Positions 33,638 through 43,285 of a stretch of 64,000 nucleotides of DNA are shown piece by piece. Source of the DNA: Mytilus californianus (taxonomy: Eukaryota > Mollusca > Bivalvia > Mytilida > Mytilidae); NCBI RefSeq assembly GCF_021869535.1, contig NW_026262668.1, positions 24,061,732 through 24,125,731 on the forward strand, given 5' to 3'. The notes under the pieces are model-generated. The model did not search any database and was not told the DNA's origin. It was given only the letters and a program-made list of their open reading frames with translations. A program made the translations under genes and the position numbers. Every line of letters begins with the position of its first letter. Within the stretch, counting starts at the first letter, position 1.

Positions 33638-35186
33638 GTCTTTTGGATATTTGTCATTGTAAAATTATCTCAATATTAAAATGTGTACTGCTGTTTTCCT
33701 ATTCTTATTCAAGTTTCGAAGTGAAAGGGAAACTACTCAATGATTAATGGCTTCATCAAGAACGATAATCCTATCAATAGAATTGAGATACTGGCGTTCA
33801 ACGAACCATTTTACATTATAATAAATACCTCAAGTGTCCCAGTGGTTCGACAAGAGGTAACCCTCAAGCGACTGGAGACCACACAAATCACCGGGAGTAA
33901 AGTCAGGGTCGGTGGTTCATAATTAAATTAATCTGTTCAGAAACACATTTATTATTGATAACAGATTTAAATTGAATTGAAATATATCTTCGATGGCTGT
34001 AACTTCAAACAAAGATTTGAAGAATTTGTCTCTAAGAGGGAATTCGAAAACAGATTTGTCAGTCTAACATGCGTATCCGTGACTTGGAAGTTTGAATCGA
34101 TTTTGACTAAATTAATTCAGTGTTTATTTAAGTAAAACAAATAAATCTTCTTAGATGAAATAAATCTTCTTATAATTGAAATAAATCAAAATCTTTTTGT
34201 AAGTTTTCTAAAATTCAAGCTACTGTTCAATGATTTGGAAGTATGCGCGTGCAGATGGTTTTTGATTAAAACATGCAGATGTATCATTATTACTGAGCAT
34301 GTGTACATTTCATGTCATTATGATTTATTTGATACTATTAATTGTGTAAATGACAGTTGGCAAAAGTAGTCCACCGACAGAGTTTTTGTGAGGGAAATAA
34401 GTTCCATGCTTTTATCAAAGCCATACAACAGCGCATCACTAACTATATACGTTGACACACTTTATTTAAATGGTTGTTGTTACATGAACAAAAAAGCAGA
34501 ATTAATTCTATTCATTTGGAACAAAGGTCACTCAGATTGAAAGTCTAGATGTTAGAAAATATTAACTTCTGATTGAAAATCTATAAAATATGTCGTTGGT
34601 GTCTTGTTCTTTTTCGAGGAAAAAACGTTATGAACTACTCAGGTACTATGGAATTCAAAGATTGCACGCTCATTCCCCCCAAAAAACAAAAAAGACAAAC
34701 ATGCAGGCACATAACGATTCACAAAACATCATACACAAAGATTTATTGAAGGCGAAGGGCAACATTTACCCACTTCAATCAAGGCTAACTTGTATACTCT
34801 GAATAATTATGAAGACTTCTTTACTAGTCAAATAGAAAAACGTTATTAACAATGTACCTTTTTTTATCTATATAAAGGTATATGAAATCTCAAAGCTGGT
34901 TCTGTGAAAAGATGTTTGTTTTTTGCTGTGGTTATCTTTCTTTCCCCGTTACTAGACTTTATATAGATTATAACCATTTATGGAAGCCATATACAGCCAT
35001 AAGGAATAAAAATAATACAAAAAAACAAAAAAAAAACCGAATACGATTATCAACACGAAAATCAAAGTTGCTGTTCAATATCAAATTGCTGCTTTTGAAT
35101 AAATAAGTTACTTTAAAACTGAAGTGTATGATAAATTTACAAAGTACTTAAAACCCTGAAAATAATGTAGAAACATAAAATATTTG
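33638..35186. other. No recognised feature
   Basis: Frames at 33740-33922, 34590-34802 and 34882-35106 show no motifs. 'aaataaatcttctta' repeats two or three times near 34140-34180. Confidence 0.4.
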
Positions 35187-35217
<31 letters not shown>

Positions 35218-35418
35218 GTTTACGCTACTTTCAACACTATTGTGCTATTTCGTGGCGGTCACTTTTTATTGGTGGAGGATGCCGGAGTGCCCGGAGAGAA
35301 CCACCAATCAATCAAGATTGGAGTCGAGTGCATCTGCCCCGGGCAGGATTCTAACTCACAACCTCAGTGTTGACTGGCTAGTGATATAGTAGTTGCATTA
35401 CTTCGACCACTCGGCAAC
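35187..35418 (-). repeat. tRNA-derived SINE
   Basis: Read on the minus strand, the head 'gttgccgagtggtcgaagta' matches a pol III A box of the tRNA-Leu/Ser type (TGGCCGAGTGG), and 'ggttgtgagttagaatcc' sits where a degenerate B box (GGTTCGAATCC) is expected. A unique body follows, then a tail of (ATCA)n, seen on the plus strand as 'gattgattgattgattgatt' at 35187-35215. Length about 232 bp. A tail-only copy lies at 1319. Confidence 0.75.
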
Positions 35419-35639
35419 TAAGTTTGGAAAGACAAAATATATACACTGAAACAATATAAGTGACCCGAACATAATGAAGTTTTGATATATCGATATTTAT
35501 TAAACTTCACTTTCACCAAGAACGGAGGAATTAACGTGCCCCTGAATACGAGTATTTGTGCTAAAAATGAGGCAAATTTCCTAGATGACATTTCTTTTAA
35601 ATAGAACAATAGGTGGTTGGAGGGAGATAAGTATTTCAT

Positions 35640-36290
35640 ATTGTTGGTCCCTTTATTTGCAAAATGCATCATGCTTCTCTTCTTGCCGATTTGTTTCTTT
35701 ATTCATATGAGGCTGACTTTATACAGGAACGTCTTAGGAAAAAAGAAAAGAAGTTGCAGCATTCTTATCTTTACTTTCCGCAATATAGAAGATGTTCTCT
35801 CACTAAATATTTCAAAATTTGGTGACTATGTTGAACGCATATGTCCCATTGAACTTGAGATAAAGGATACAACCGATACAGTTAAGTTCGCTTTATATCT
35901 TGACTGACAATGAGGGTCGGTTGAAATCAAAACTTTACGACAAAAGAGATTATTTCAGCTTCCCAAATTGTGAATCTTCCATTTGTTTGTAGAAACATTC
36001 CAGCAGCGCCTGCATACGGAGTATATATCTGCCAGTTGATACGATATTCCAGGGCTTATATTTCCTTTCAGGATTTCCTTGATAGAGGGTTGCTGCTCAA
36101 AAGGAAGCTATTTAACCAAGTGGTGAAGTTGAAATCATCCCTTCGTAAATTTTACGGACGCCATTCAAGTTGGTTGACCGTTATGGAATATCTGTTTCAC
36201 AGATTACGACGGATATGTTCCAATTGTCGTAACTTTCCCCTTTCCCCCGAATGTGACCTACCGAATTAGACTAATCACTGGGTTTGCACT
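35640..36290 (+). pseudogene. PLE reverse transcriptase remnant
   Basis: Pieces of RT in changing frames. Around 35665 one frame gives SLLADLFLYSYEADFIQERL (the segment after PMGTNCAP). Near 35775 another gives IEDVLSLNISKFGDYVERI (motif C, with the box changed to IEDV), then PIELEIKDTTDT to a stop at 35906. Next come 'RLKSKLYDKRDY' and, from 35970, NIPAAPAYGVYICQLIRYSRA, then SFQDFLDRGLLLKRKLFNQ and KLKSSLRKFYGRH. At least three frame changes; motif C has lost an Asp. It runs directly into a family A 3' end. Confidence 0.85.
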
Positions 36291-36523
36291 TAAATGAGAT
36301 ACACGACGGATGCCACATGTGGAGCAGGATCTGCTTACTCTTCACGAGCACCTGAGATCACACTCAGTTTTTGGTGGGGTTCGTGTTGCTCAGTCTTTAG
36401 TTTTCTATGTTATGTTATGAGTACTGTTGTTTCTCTTTTGTCTTTTTCTTTTTTAGCCATGCTGTTGTCAGCTTATTTTCGACTTATGAGTTTAAATGTC
36501 CTTTTGGTATCTTTCGCCTCTCA
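36291..36523 (+). mobile_element. PLE 3' end (family A) of the preceding RT
   Basis: 'gatacacgacggatgccac', 'gtggagcaggatctgcttac', 'ttttggtggggttcgtgttg' and 'ccttttggtatctttcgcct'. This copy links the A block to RT coding sequence and so defines family A as PLE 3' sequence. Confidence 0.85.
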
Positions 36524-36799
36524 TGTTGTTACGGCCAGAAAATCGCCTTTTAATTGTAGCCAACAAAAGACACAAATCAATAATAAAATTTAACAAGATT
36601 TATTAAACACAAGTTTACAAGATGTATTACACAAAAAGAAATGTCAACTTAACTGTCAAAATAAATGTCCGATCTTTTGTCTTTTCTTTATCCGGAAATC
36701 TTCTCGGGAATCCACGCAGAATATTACGTCCAATAGGTCACAATATAGTATGATGTAGTTTGTAAATAAAAGTGTCAATCCAACTGCTGAGAATATTAA

Positions 36800-36833
36800 T
36801 GTCTATCGATGTCTATGTCTATGTCTATGTCTG
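36800..36833 (+). repeat. (TGTCTA)n microsatellite
   Basis: 'tgtctatcgatgtctatgtc' followed by further 'tatgtc' copies, about five hexamer units. It lies in what would be the transcribed part of the LTR-like block. Confidence 0.85.
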
Positions 36834-36853
36834 AAAGTTTAACTTTAGTGTCT

Positions 36854-36869
36854 TTATATATATATATAG
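36854..36869 (-). promoter_or_regulatory. Putative TATA box (minus strand)
   Basis: Minus strand 'ctatatatatatataaag', matching TATAWAAR, with heat-shock-element-like motifs ending about 10-70 bases upstream on the same strand. Confidence 0.45.
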
Positions 36870-36875
36870 TTGTCA

Positions 36876-36941
36876 CGAAAATCTCTAGAATACTGTAGAA
36901 AGGAAACTACTAGAAAACTTTATAACGGAAACTTCTAGAAC
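36876..36941 (-). promoter_or_regulatory. Heat shock element cluster
   Basis: 36927-36941 holds a perfect three-unit HSE (GAA-2-TTC-2-GAA: 'ggaaacttctagaac'). Two imperfect neighbours follow at about 36902-36920 ('gaaactactagaaaactt') and 36876-36896 ('gaaaatctctagaa'). HSF1 binds such alternating GAA/TTC arrays. Confidence 0.6.
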
Positions 36942-37010
36942 ACAGTTGACGTTTAAATTACACATCTTTTATCATGATCATTCTGGAAACGTTATGTAAG
37001 TAAAATAGAA

Positions 37011-37412
37011 AGTTCTTCGTAAATTTTACGGACGCCATCACGAGTTGGTTGACCGTTATGGAATAACCGTTTCACAGATGATATCGGATATGTTCCTTAT
37101 GTCGTAACTAAAATACCCTTCCCTTTTCACGAATGTGACCTACCGAATTAGACTATTTACCGGATTTGTAATAACATAAGCAACACGACGGGTGCCACGT
37201 GTGGAGCAGGATCTGCTTACCCTTCCGGAGCACCTGAGATCACCCCCAGTTTTTGGTGGGGTTCGTGTTGCTTAGTCTTTAGTTTTCTATGTTGTGTCAT
37301 CTGTACTATTATTTGTCTGTTTGTCATTTTATTTTTGGCCATGGCGTTGTCAGTTTGTTTTCGATCTATGAGTTTGACTGTCCCTCTGGTATCTTTCGTC
37401 CCTCTTTTCTAA
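37011..37412 (+). mobile_element. PLE 3' end with the last RT codons (family A)
   Basis: Begins in RT ('cgtaaattttacggacgcca', the RKFYGRHHELV segment, then 'tggttgaccgttatggaata') and continues through 'aacacgacgggtgccacgtg', 'cctgagatcacccccagttt' and 'ggtatctttcgtccctc'. It is the best family A reference copy here. The 84-codon frame at 37289-37543 is a shadow. Confidence 0.85.
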
Positions 37413-37624
37413 TCATTCCATCAGTCTCTATGATTGTTCCAGTGATTTCTAAACTGCACAGTTACAATATCATTTTGTTAACAAGTACAAATTATGTAAA
37501 CATATTATTAGGCCACACAAAACAAATTAGGCCAACTAAATAAATATGATAGTTACAATATCGTAACAATATACATATATCTATAGCACTTAAAAAACGA
37601 AATTGTTTTTTTTAAAGGAAAACG

Positions 37625-37870
37625 CGTGGTATGCATCAATCGCTATTTTAAGGATCCTGTTAATCTAAATCATTTTGTCGAAAATTTTTCCGAAAAATGT
37701 TGGCATTGCTATAGGGATCATGTGTGCACTTTTTTAGCCGATATGCAATTAAACGGTATAAGGCATAATTCATACAGGGTCTTCTCACACGTCTGCTATA
37801 TAGATCTTATCCTCTAATTAAAAAAATACAAATAGTTGGGTCATTATGTTAATCGCGTTTTACCCATTGA
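37625..37870 (+). pseudogene. Probable decayed PLE RT fragment
   Basis: 'gtgtgcacttttttagccga' resembles the NCAPLLAD codons, 'attcatacagggtcttct' the (E)FIQGLL codons, and 'atgttaatcgcgttttaccc' with 'attgaa' the YVxRIxPIE codons, in the correct order. Large deletions separate them. Confidence 0.4.
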
Positions 37871-38087
37871 ATTTGTTATAATTACATTACATGTATGTTT
37901 CATTATAATACGTTATTTTGATTAGCTAACATCAAACTCGCGTCATTCTGAAATTAACCTTCATTTCAAAATGAAATGTGACATTCATGATGACAAGAGC
38001 TTCCACAATAAAGTGCACAGGTAAATAAAAGAAAATTGATAGAAATCGTGTTTGCATGATCCTAGCAAAAAAAATGTAATTATAAGT

Positions 38088-38239
38088 ATTGAATGCTTCT
38101 TTTAGTAATTTTATAGGGTTGTAAAAGCGTTGACCTTGCGCACATTTTTAGAATGAAGCGCTTCTGCGCTTCATACAAAATGTACTTCGGTCAACGCTTT
38201 TACACCCCAATAAATTTACAAAAAGAAGCATTCAATTCT
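38088..38239. repeat. Foldback (hairpin) element
   Basis: Two arms of about 70 bp, 'attgaatgcttctttta...' and '...aaaagaagcattcaat', surround a 4-base loop at 38162-38165. Key pairs: 'gtaaaagcgttgacc' (about 38120) with 'ggtcaacgcttttac' (about 38192), and 'gaagcgc' with 'gcgcttc' at the tip. Only a few mismatches, mainly 'ttgcgcacat' opposite 'atgtacttc'. Confidence 0.9.
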
Positions 38240-38394
38240 TAAATAAAGAATACTACAATTGCAGATAGGTCTGCTTCGTATCTTAACTTACATATATTGA
38301 AATTGAAAGTGAGGTTCGTTTGAGAACTAATCTTTAAGATAAAAAGAAATGACTTCAATATTTCCATTTTGACCTTTCCCTTTTGATGTTGTAT

Positions 38395-38790
38395 TATCCC
38401 AGCAGCACATGCAAATTGAGTTTTTAACTCCAGGTTGTATTATTTTCATATCATAATTTCATTGACAAATTTTAGCCTCTTTCAAGGAAGCTATTGAACC
38501 AACGGCAAAGACAAATATTTGACAGACGCAATAATGACTTTGTTAACCGTTATGGAAAACATGTATCATAAATGGCATACCATATATTCAATTTGTCGAA
38601 GTCATAATTCCGTCGTCCTTTCCTTTTTGATGACATCATCGTATGTGACTTATCATTAGATTGTTGGTTTGTTATTAGAAACATGAATTGACTCAATAAT
38701 CGGACAAGAACTGCTTACTCTCCAAAAATATTTTCTGTGTTTTAGGAGATCGTGATGCTCAATGGAAATCACTTGACTGTATACTTGGTC
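38395..38790 (+). pseudogene. Decayed PLE RT C-terminus and 3' end
   Basis: 'atcccagcagcacatgcaa' (the IPAAPAYG codons), 'ggaagctattgaaccaa' (RKLLNQ), 'tttgttaaccgttatggaa' (LVNRYG), then a 3' region with 'gacaagaactgcttactctc' and 'gagatcgtgatgctcaatgg' in the family A order. Heavily diverged, with deletions. Confidence 0.6.
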
Positions 38791-39529
38791 TCCAAAACGA
38801 ACATAAATTTTATTGAGCAAGAAACTAATGGCTTCAATAATTTATTTGCATATTAAATTAGAGTATTTTAAAAAGTTTTATTGCTGAAAAGGGAATTGCC
38901 ACGACTACAATAGAAATAGTAACACCAAGATAGGGAAATGTATGTGTGAAAAGTTAAGTTGCAGTGTGGTAACACCCAAGGTACAGCAATTATAATATAT
39001 GTCAAAGAACGTAGCGTAACCAGATATAACGTATGTTGTAATTAAAATAAGCTTTGACATAATATTAGATATTAGATAACAAGATATTTAAGATTTGTAA
39101 GAGCACTAGTAAGAAGAACCGAAATGTGTGTAGATGAACATTAAGGGATGCAACAATCAAACCAAAATAGAATTTTATATAAAGTGGATGCATGGGAAGT
39201 GCTTGCCTGGATTTACCTCCTGCTGGAGCACTTAAAAAATAAAAGTCAGTGATGTTTACGTTTTCTTTGCCTTGAATGGAATTGTTGCTATTTTCAGGAC
39301 TATTGCGATCAAATGGATCCTTTTATGATGGAAATCCTTTACTCTTTCAAAATTACAGTATTGCAGGATGTTCTGTTGTGCTTCGAAATATCTTTTTATG
39401 ATATTTTTAAACTGTGAGCATGTTTATGTTAAGTGACACATACATTTGAAACACAAACAGTAGACATGTAGTTGATTAAAACAAGAACAAGTGAATGATG
39501 TTATGCTTATGTGCTTTGTCTATATGCGA
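38791..39529. other. No recognised feature
   Basis: AT-rich spacer. Nothing recognised with confidence. Confidence 0.4.
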
Positions 39530-39902
39530 TTTTGTTTTTCTTTATTGACACACTTGTTTGTTTTTATAGTGATTAAGATTATAAAACAATGTTGACTGCT
39601 ATACCCCAATTTTTGACATTTTTACCTATTATGTCTGTTTGTTTTGTTCACACGTTGTTGTCAATATAATGGAATTTTATGCGACTGTCATACAAGTGAG
39701 AGGTTCAGCTAGCTATAAAACAAGGTTTAATCCACAATTTTCTACATAAGGAAATGCCTGTACCAAGTCAGAAATAAGACAGTTGTTTTCAATTCGTTTG
39801 ATGTGTTTGAGCTTTTGATTTTACCATTTGATAAAGGACATTCCGTTTTAAATTTTCCTTGGAGTTCGGTATTTTCGTTATTTTACTTTTTATATAAGTT
39901 TA
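39530..39902 (+). mobile_element. PLE 3' tail (family E type)
   Basis: 'ttgtttttatagtgattaag', 'ttttgacatttttacctatt', 'tatgcgactgtcatacaagt', 'ctgtaccaagtcagaaataa' and 'tccttggagttcggtatttt'. The first half is shared with 61.69-61.85 kb, where it follows an RT remnant, so it is PLE 3' sequence. The second half matches 28.14-28.37 kb in reverse. Confidence 0.75.
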
Positions 39903-39985
39903 TAGAGATAAATTAGAGGCAACAGTAGTTTGCCGCTGTACAAATCGAATTAATCCATTAAGAAGAGTTAAATCAGTGTCACAAT
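39903..39985 (+). repeat. Family E head fragment
   Basis: 'gaggcaacagtagtttgccg' and 'gtgtcacaatcggcaaaagg'. It lies right after, and oppositely disposed to, the preceding tail, so the two parts read outwards from about 39902. Confidence 0.55.
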
Positions 39986-40044
39986 CGGCAAAAGGACACA
40001 ATTGGTAAATATACAGAATATATGACTATTTGGTATCTTAAAAG

Positions 40045-40225
40045 CACCTGAGATCACCCCCGGATCTTGATTGTGTTCGTGTTGCTTAATCTCTAGCTTT
40101 CTATGTTGTGTTTGGTATACTGGTGTTTGTCTATTGGTAGTTTTTCGTTTTTTTCATGGCGTTGTAAGGTTGTTTTCACGACTTACGAGTTTGTCTGTCC
40201 CTTGGGTATCTTGCGTCTCTCTTTA
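40045..40225 (+). mobile_element. PLE 3' end (family A)
   Basis: 'gcacctgagatcacccccgg', 'gtgttcgtgttgcttaatct', 'tcatggcgttgtaaggtt' and 'cttgggtatcttgcgtctct'. It ends where the antisense RT remnant begins (tail-to-tail). Confidence 0.75.
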
Positions 40226-40881
40226 AAGTATCCATGACACAGAAAACATGTCGCTAGCGATTTGAGATGCAGACACGTAGCATTGGTCAACCAATTCGTG
40301 AAGGATTAAGTAGTGTCGATTTAATTCGTTCTTCCATATAACTCTGTTGGTGCAGTTTTGTGTTAGGCTCTCAGTCCTGTAAATGAAATTCAGCACAATT
40401 TGAAAATGCATGAGCACAACGTATTTATTGAAATATGAAAACGGCATACGATGGGTTGGATGGTATGTTACTGCTGATATATGGGAAGTTGATATTGGAA
40501 AGCTGTAATCATTACGCTTGTCATTGATTCTAGTTTAAAGTTAATATCAATGAAAGATCGAAATATGAAGCAGACCTTGTAGCTTAGTTAGTCTTCTGAA
40601 TCTCAAGTTAACCGAGATATATGAGAAGCAAACACTGACTGAACTATGGGTTATTTATTGGAAGGACATCATCAATATATCTGATAGTAAGTAAAAGAAC
40701 TTGGCAAAATCATTTTTGTTTTTGTCTTTGAGAAGGCCCTGTATGAATTGTGCTTCATATAAGTACAAAAACTTATCGGTAAGATTCGGTGCACAGTAAG
40801 TATCCATTGGATAACCGATGTCTGTTAAATTATCACTCCACCAAACTCATAGTGTAGTTCGTCACAAAGTACAAATTTGTT
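40226..40881 (-). pseudogene. PLE RT remnant, antisense arm of an inverted pair
   Basis: Read on the minus strand from about 40881: 'LYFVTNYT'-like and 'EFGG'-like codons, the segment up to 'ATGGGTACTxA'-like codons near 40815, remains of the motif C stretch ('atattgatgatgtccttcc' near 40665), and, at the end, HELVDQCYVSASQIASDMFSVS (40330-40230). Multiple stops. The part from about 40660 to 40881 is the inverted partner of 40895-41171. Confidence 0.7.
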
Positions 40882-40894
40882 GTCTTAGGTCATG

Positions 40895-41171
40895 AACAAA
40901 TATTACTTTGTGACGAACTATACTATTTCTAACAACAAATACAAGTCATGCTGGACCTTTTGATCGACAACCTATTGTTGAGTTTGGTGGATTGATAGTT
41001 TAACAGACAACGGTTATTCAATGGGTACTAATGTGCACCGAATCTTACCTATTAGGTTTTGTACTCATATGAAGCAGAATTCATACAGGGCCTTCTCAAA
41101 GACAAAAAACAAAAATAATCTTGCCAAGTTCTTTTACTTAGTGTCAGATATATTGATGATGTCCTTCCAAG
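40895..41171 (+). pseudogene. PLE RT remnant, sense arm of an inverted pair
   Basis: 'YYFVTNYTISNNKYK', then 'EFGGLIV', then 'tcaatgggtactaatgtgca' (the PMGTN codons shifted to QWVLM in one frame and MGTN in the other), and motif C codons 'agatattgatgatgtccttc' near 41150. It ends abruptly where LINE sequence starts. Confidence 0.75.
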
Positions 41172-41689
41172 TCAACACTTACTGGATCGAGCGGATAGAA
41201 CAAGACACCTTGATGTTCAGCTCTCTACAATACCTTGGTGGAATGTATCGCATAGGAAAATGTCACCCAACCGCAACTTCTTGCTCTGTAAACATTAGAG
41301 ATATCTCAAGAATCCCAATCCGTCTAAAGATCCTGACTGGAAGCTATATACTGCAAACCAAAAGAGCCGTATTCAACAACACTAATCCCGATCCAACCGG
41401 CATTTTATGCGGAAAAAGTGATGAAACTCTAAGTCATTTTCTAGTGGTGTGTACCGAGTTGGACAATATACGAGTGCCACTAACTCTTGAAATTATTGAA
41501 GTGTGCAGTGTGCTTTTTGCAAACTATGAGCTTTACACTTACTTTGATCTGCTAACAGTTTTAATCAACCCTTATTATTATTGATCACAGTTGAACTCTA
41601 AGGATCTTATATCAGACATTGATCAACTGCTAGAACCTCTTTGTAGATGCTTATGCTACAAGCTTCACACTAAAAGATACCAGCTATAG
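41172..41689 (+). pseudogene. LINE ORF2 C-terminus fused to PLE RT
   Basis: The open frame from 41021 to 41584 (187 codons, the longest intact frame before 50 kb) is a chimaera. Its first 50 residues are out-of-register PLE RT. From about residue 51 it is LINE ORF2 C-terminus: VNTYWIERIEQD, IPIRLKILTGSYILQTKRAVFNN, then a zinc-knuckle-like C-x2-C...H-x4-C (ILCGKSDETLSHFLVVCTEL, written here as one 20-residue stretch). An in-frame TGA at 41582 interrupts it; the same frame continues LEPLCRCLCYKLHTKRYQL to TAG at 41687, the normal-looking end. RT and endonuclease domains are absent. Confidence 0.8.
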
Positions 41690-42182
41690 ATATTCCAACC
41701 AAATCTAGAACTATTAGAAAGCTTTCAAAGTAGAATGTTCGCATCTTGGTATCCTCCAGAATCCCATGCTTGCATACTTTTAGATTTTGCGTTATATTTA
41801 TTAGTTATAAGACTGTTTTGGTCTTCATTTGTTTTTTTATCTTTCAACACTGAAAATTACTTCCCTGCTTAAGATTAAAGTGTAAATAACAATATCTCAC
41901 TAAAGAAACATTAAAGACATTAATCTGGTGAATACAGTGTGTTGTACATAAACATTTACCTTTTATTGGTGGAGGATTGGAGAAAAGATTTTTGTTTTTG
42001 TTTTGTTTAATATTAGATGTACAAATTAAACTGATTATTGATGGAGGATTAAGAATTTCATTACTGCCAACTAGTGGAGGTGTGCCTTTATTGGCAGAAG
42101 TTATACAGATACAGATACAGATGAAGGTTATTCCAGAAAGGGTGTTATGCACGCGGAAAAGCCCTTTGTTGTTTCGTCATAA
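41690..42182. other. LINE 3' flank; overlapping frames of unknown meaning
   Basis: Just after the LINE stop. Frames on both strands (41844-42152 antisense and 41977-42192 sense) overlap fully. 'cagatacagatacagatg' is a short tandem repeat near 42107. I cannot assign a function. Confidence 0.35.
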
Positions 42183-42389
42183 TTGTTTTTAACTATTTTA
42201 TCTTATAGGTATGATATATGCAGGTATCCTTTTTGCCTAAAGCAACATACTATCAAAGAAAGAATCAAAGGACACACCGATCATGAAAACATCAAGTTTT
42301 CTGCCAAACTAATTTCCGCCATTTTGAATGATATTGGGCTCGACATGTATTATGACATTTACGCGAATTTTACTACATGCCGTCAGTAG
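42183..42389 (+). CDS. Unrecognised small frame, possible exon or LINE-derived
   Basis: A 68-codon frame of unusually protein-like composition for this window: RYDICRYPFCLKQHTIKERI, then KGHTDHENIKFSAKL and ILNDIGLDMYYDIYANF. C-x4-C and H-x2-H spacings (CRYPFC and HTDH) hint at a zinc-binding pattern, but it fits no standard C2H2 consensus. A pyrimidine-rich stretch ending 'tatcttatag' just before 42210 could be a splice acceptor. There is no promoter and no neighbouring exon that I can see. It may equally be mobile-element debris. Confidence 0.25.
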   Translation: MFLTILSYRYDICRYPFCLKQHTIKERIKGHTDHENIKFSAKLISAILNDIGLDMYYDIYANFTTCRQ

Positions 42390-42824
42390 AATTCACATTT
42401 GAATGTCGTATTTATGTCGCCACAAATGTCAAGACAAATTGGTGTTGTTACTAGAATAATTTATGATATTGAATATATTTTGATGATTTCTGAATTTTTA
42501 CTTCGCTATTCTTCACGACTGTCCGCCATCATATTGTCAAATGACCATTACATAATTTTTAAACACACACCAATATAATAAAACTGGAAAAACTATTAGT
42601 AAATGTTCATAACTAAAACATGAATGCAAATAAAATAGAATACCGAGGTATATTCTTGAACAGAGTCTTAATATTTAACATTAAATATTTTATACAAATA
42701 TTGTCATTTTGAAGAACGATTATACAGCGACAAACGAAAAGACAGACAGCTGCCCAGTCTTATTTGTTTACAGGTACAATGACATGTGACAGAATTAAAA
42801 CTCATATTTATGTTCAATGTATCT

Positions 42825-42965
42825 GTGTTGCTCAGTCTTTAGTTTTCTATGTAATGTTTTGTGAACTTGTTTGTCTTTCGTCGCCTTTCGTTGTTTTGTG
42901 CCATGACGTTGTCAGTTTCTCTACTACTTATGAGTTTTGAATATTCCCTTGGTATCTTCTGCCTG
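42825..42965 (+). mobile_element. PLE 3' end (family A)
   Basis: 'gtgttgctcagtctttagtt', 'tgccatgacgttgtcagttt' and 'cccttggtatcttctgcct'. Only the last 140 bp. Confidence 0.75.
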
Positions 42966-43159
42966 GTTTTTATAATTAAGATCATCAAAATAAACACATT
43001 TGCCATCGATAAAATTGAACTTAGGATAGTATGAACTAAGTATTTGCCATAAGGTGAGAATATCAATTTTTATGTATCTTTGAAAAAAACCCCCGATAAA
43101 GGAAATACTAGCAATGACTAATAATATTTTTAGCTAGGTCATTTTGATACAACCCGATC

Positions 43160-43285
43160 CGAGTTTGCTATAAGCGGTATTGGGTTTGCTCATTGTGAAG
43201 TCCGTACGGTGACCTATAGCTTCGACGTCACTTGGTCTCTGGTGGAGACTTATCTCAATCATACCGCATTTTCTTACTTTTATAC
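43160..43285 (+). repeat. Repeat family B 3' fragment
   Basis: 'ggtattgggtttgctcattg', 'ccgtacggtgacctatagct', 'ggtctctggtggagac' and 'cataccgcattttcttac'. Confidence 0.7.

Larger units (their letters stand above)
36527..37010 (-). mobile_element. LTR-like block with promoter and poly(A) signals
   Basis: A 480-bp block between two PLE copies. On the minus strand the order is: heat-shock-element-like motifs (36941-36876), a TATA run (36869-36854), an A/T-rich stretch, AATAAA (36604-36599), and an end at 'ccgtaaca'. Ending in CA is the canonical 3' terminus of an LTR. The far (5') edge is not sharply defined and I found no target duplication, so solo-LTR status is an inference. No coding sequence inside. 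Confidence 0.45.

Noticed and set aside
33842..33922. Possible tRNA ('ggttcgac' near 33843 and GC-richer stretch)
   Set aside because: I could not fold a cloverleaf, and acceptor and anticodon stems are not complementary.
41021..41171. N-terminal part of the 187-codon frame as a real protein start
   Set aside because: It is PLE RT sequence read in the wrong frame; only the part after about 41172 is in the proper LINE register.
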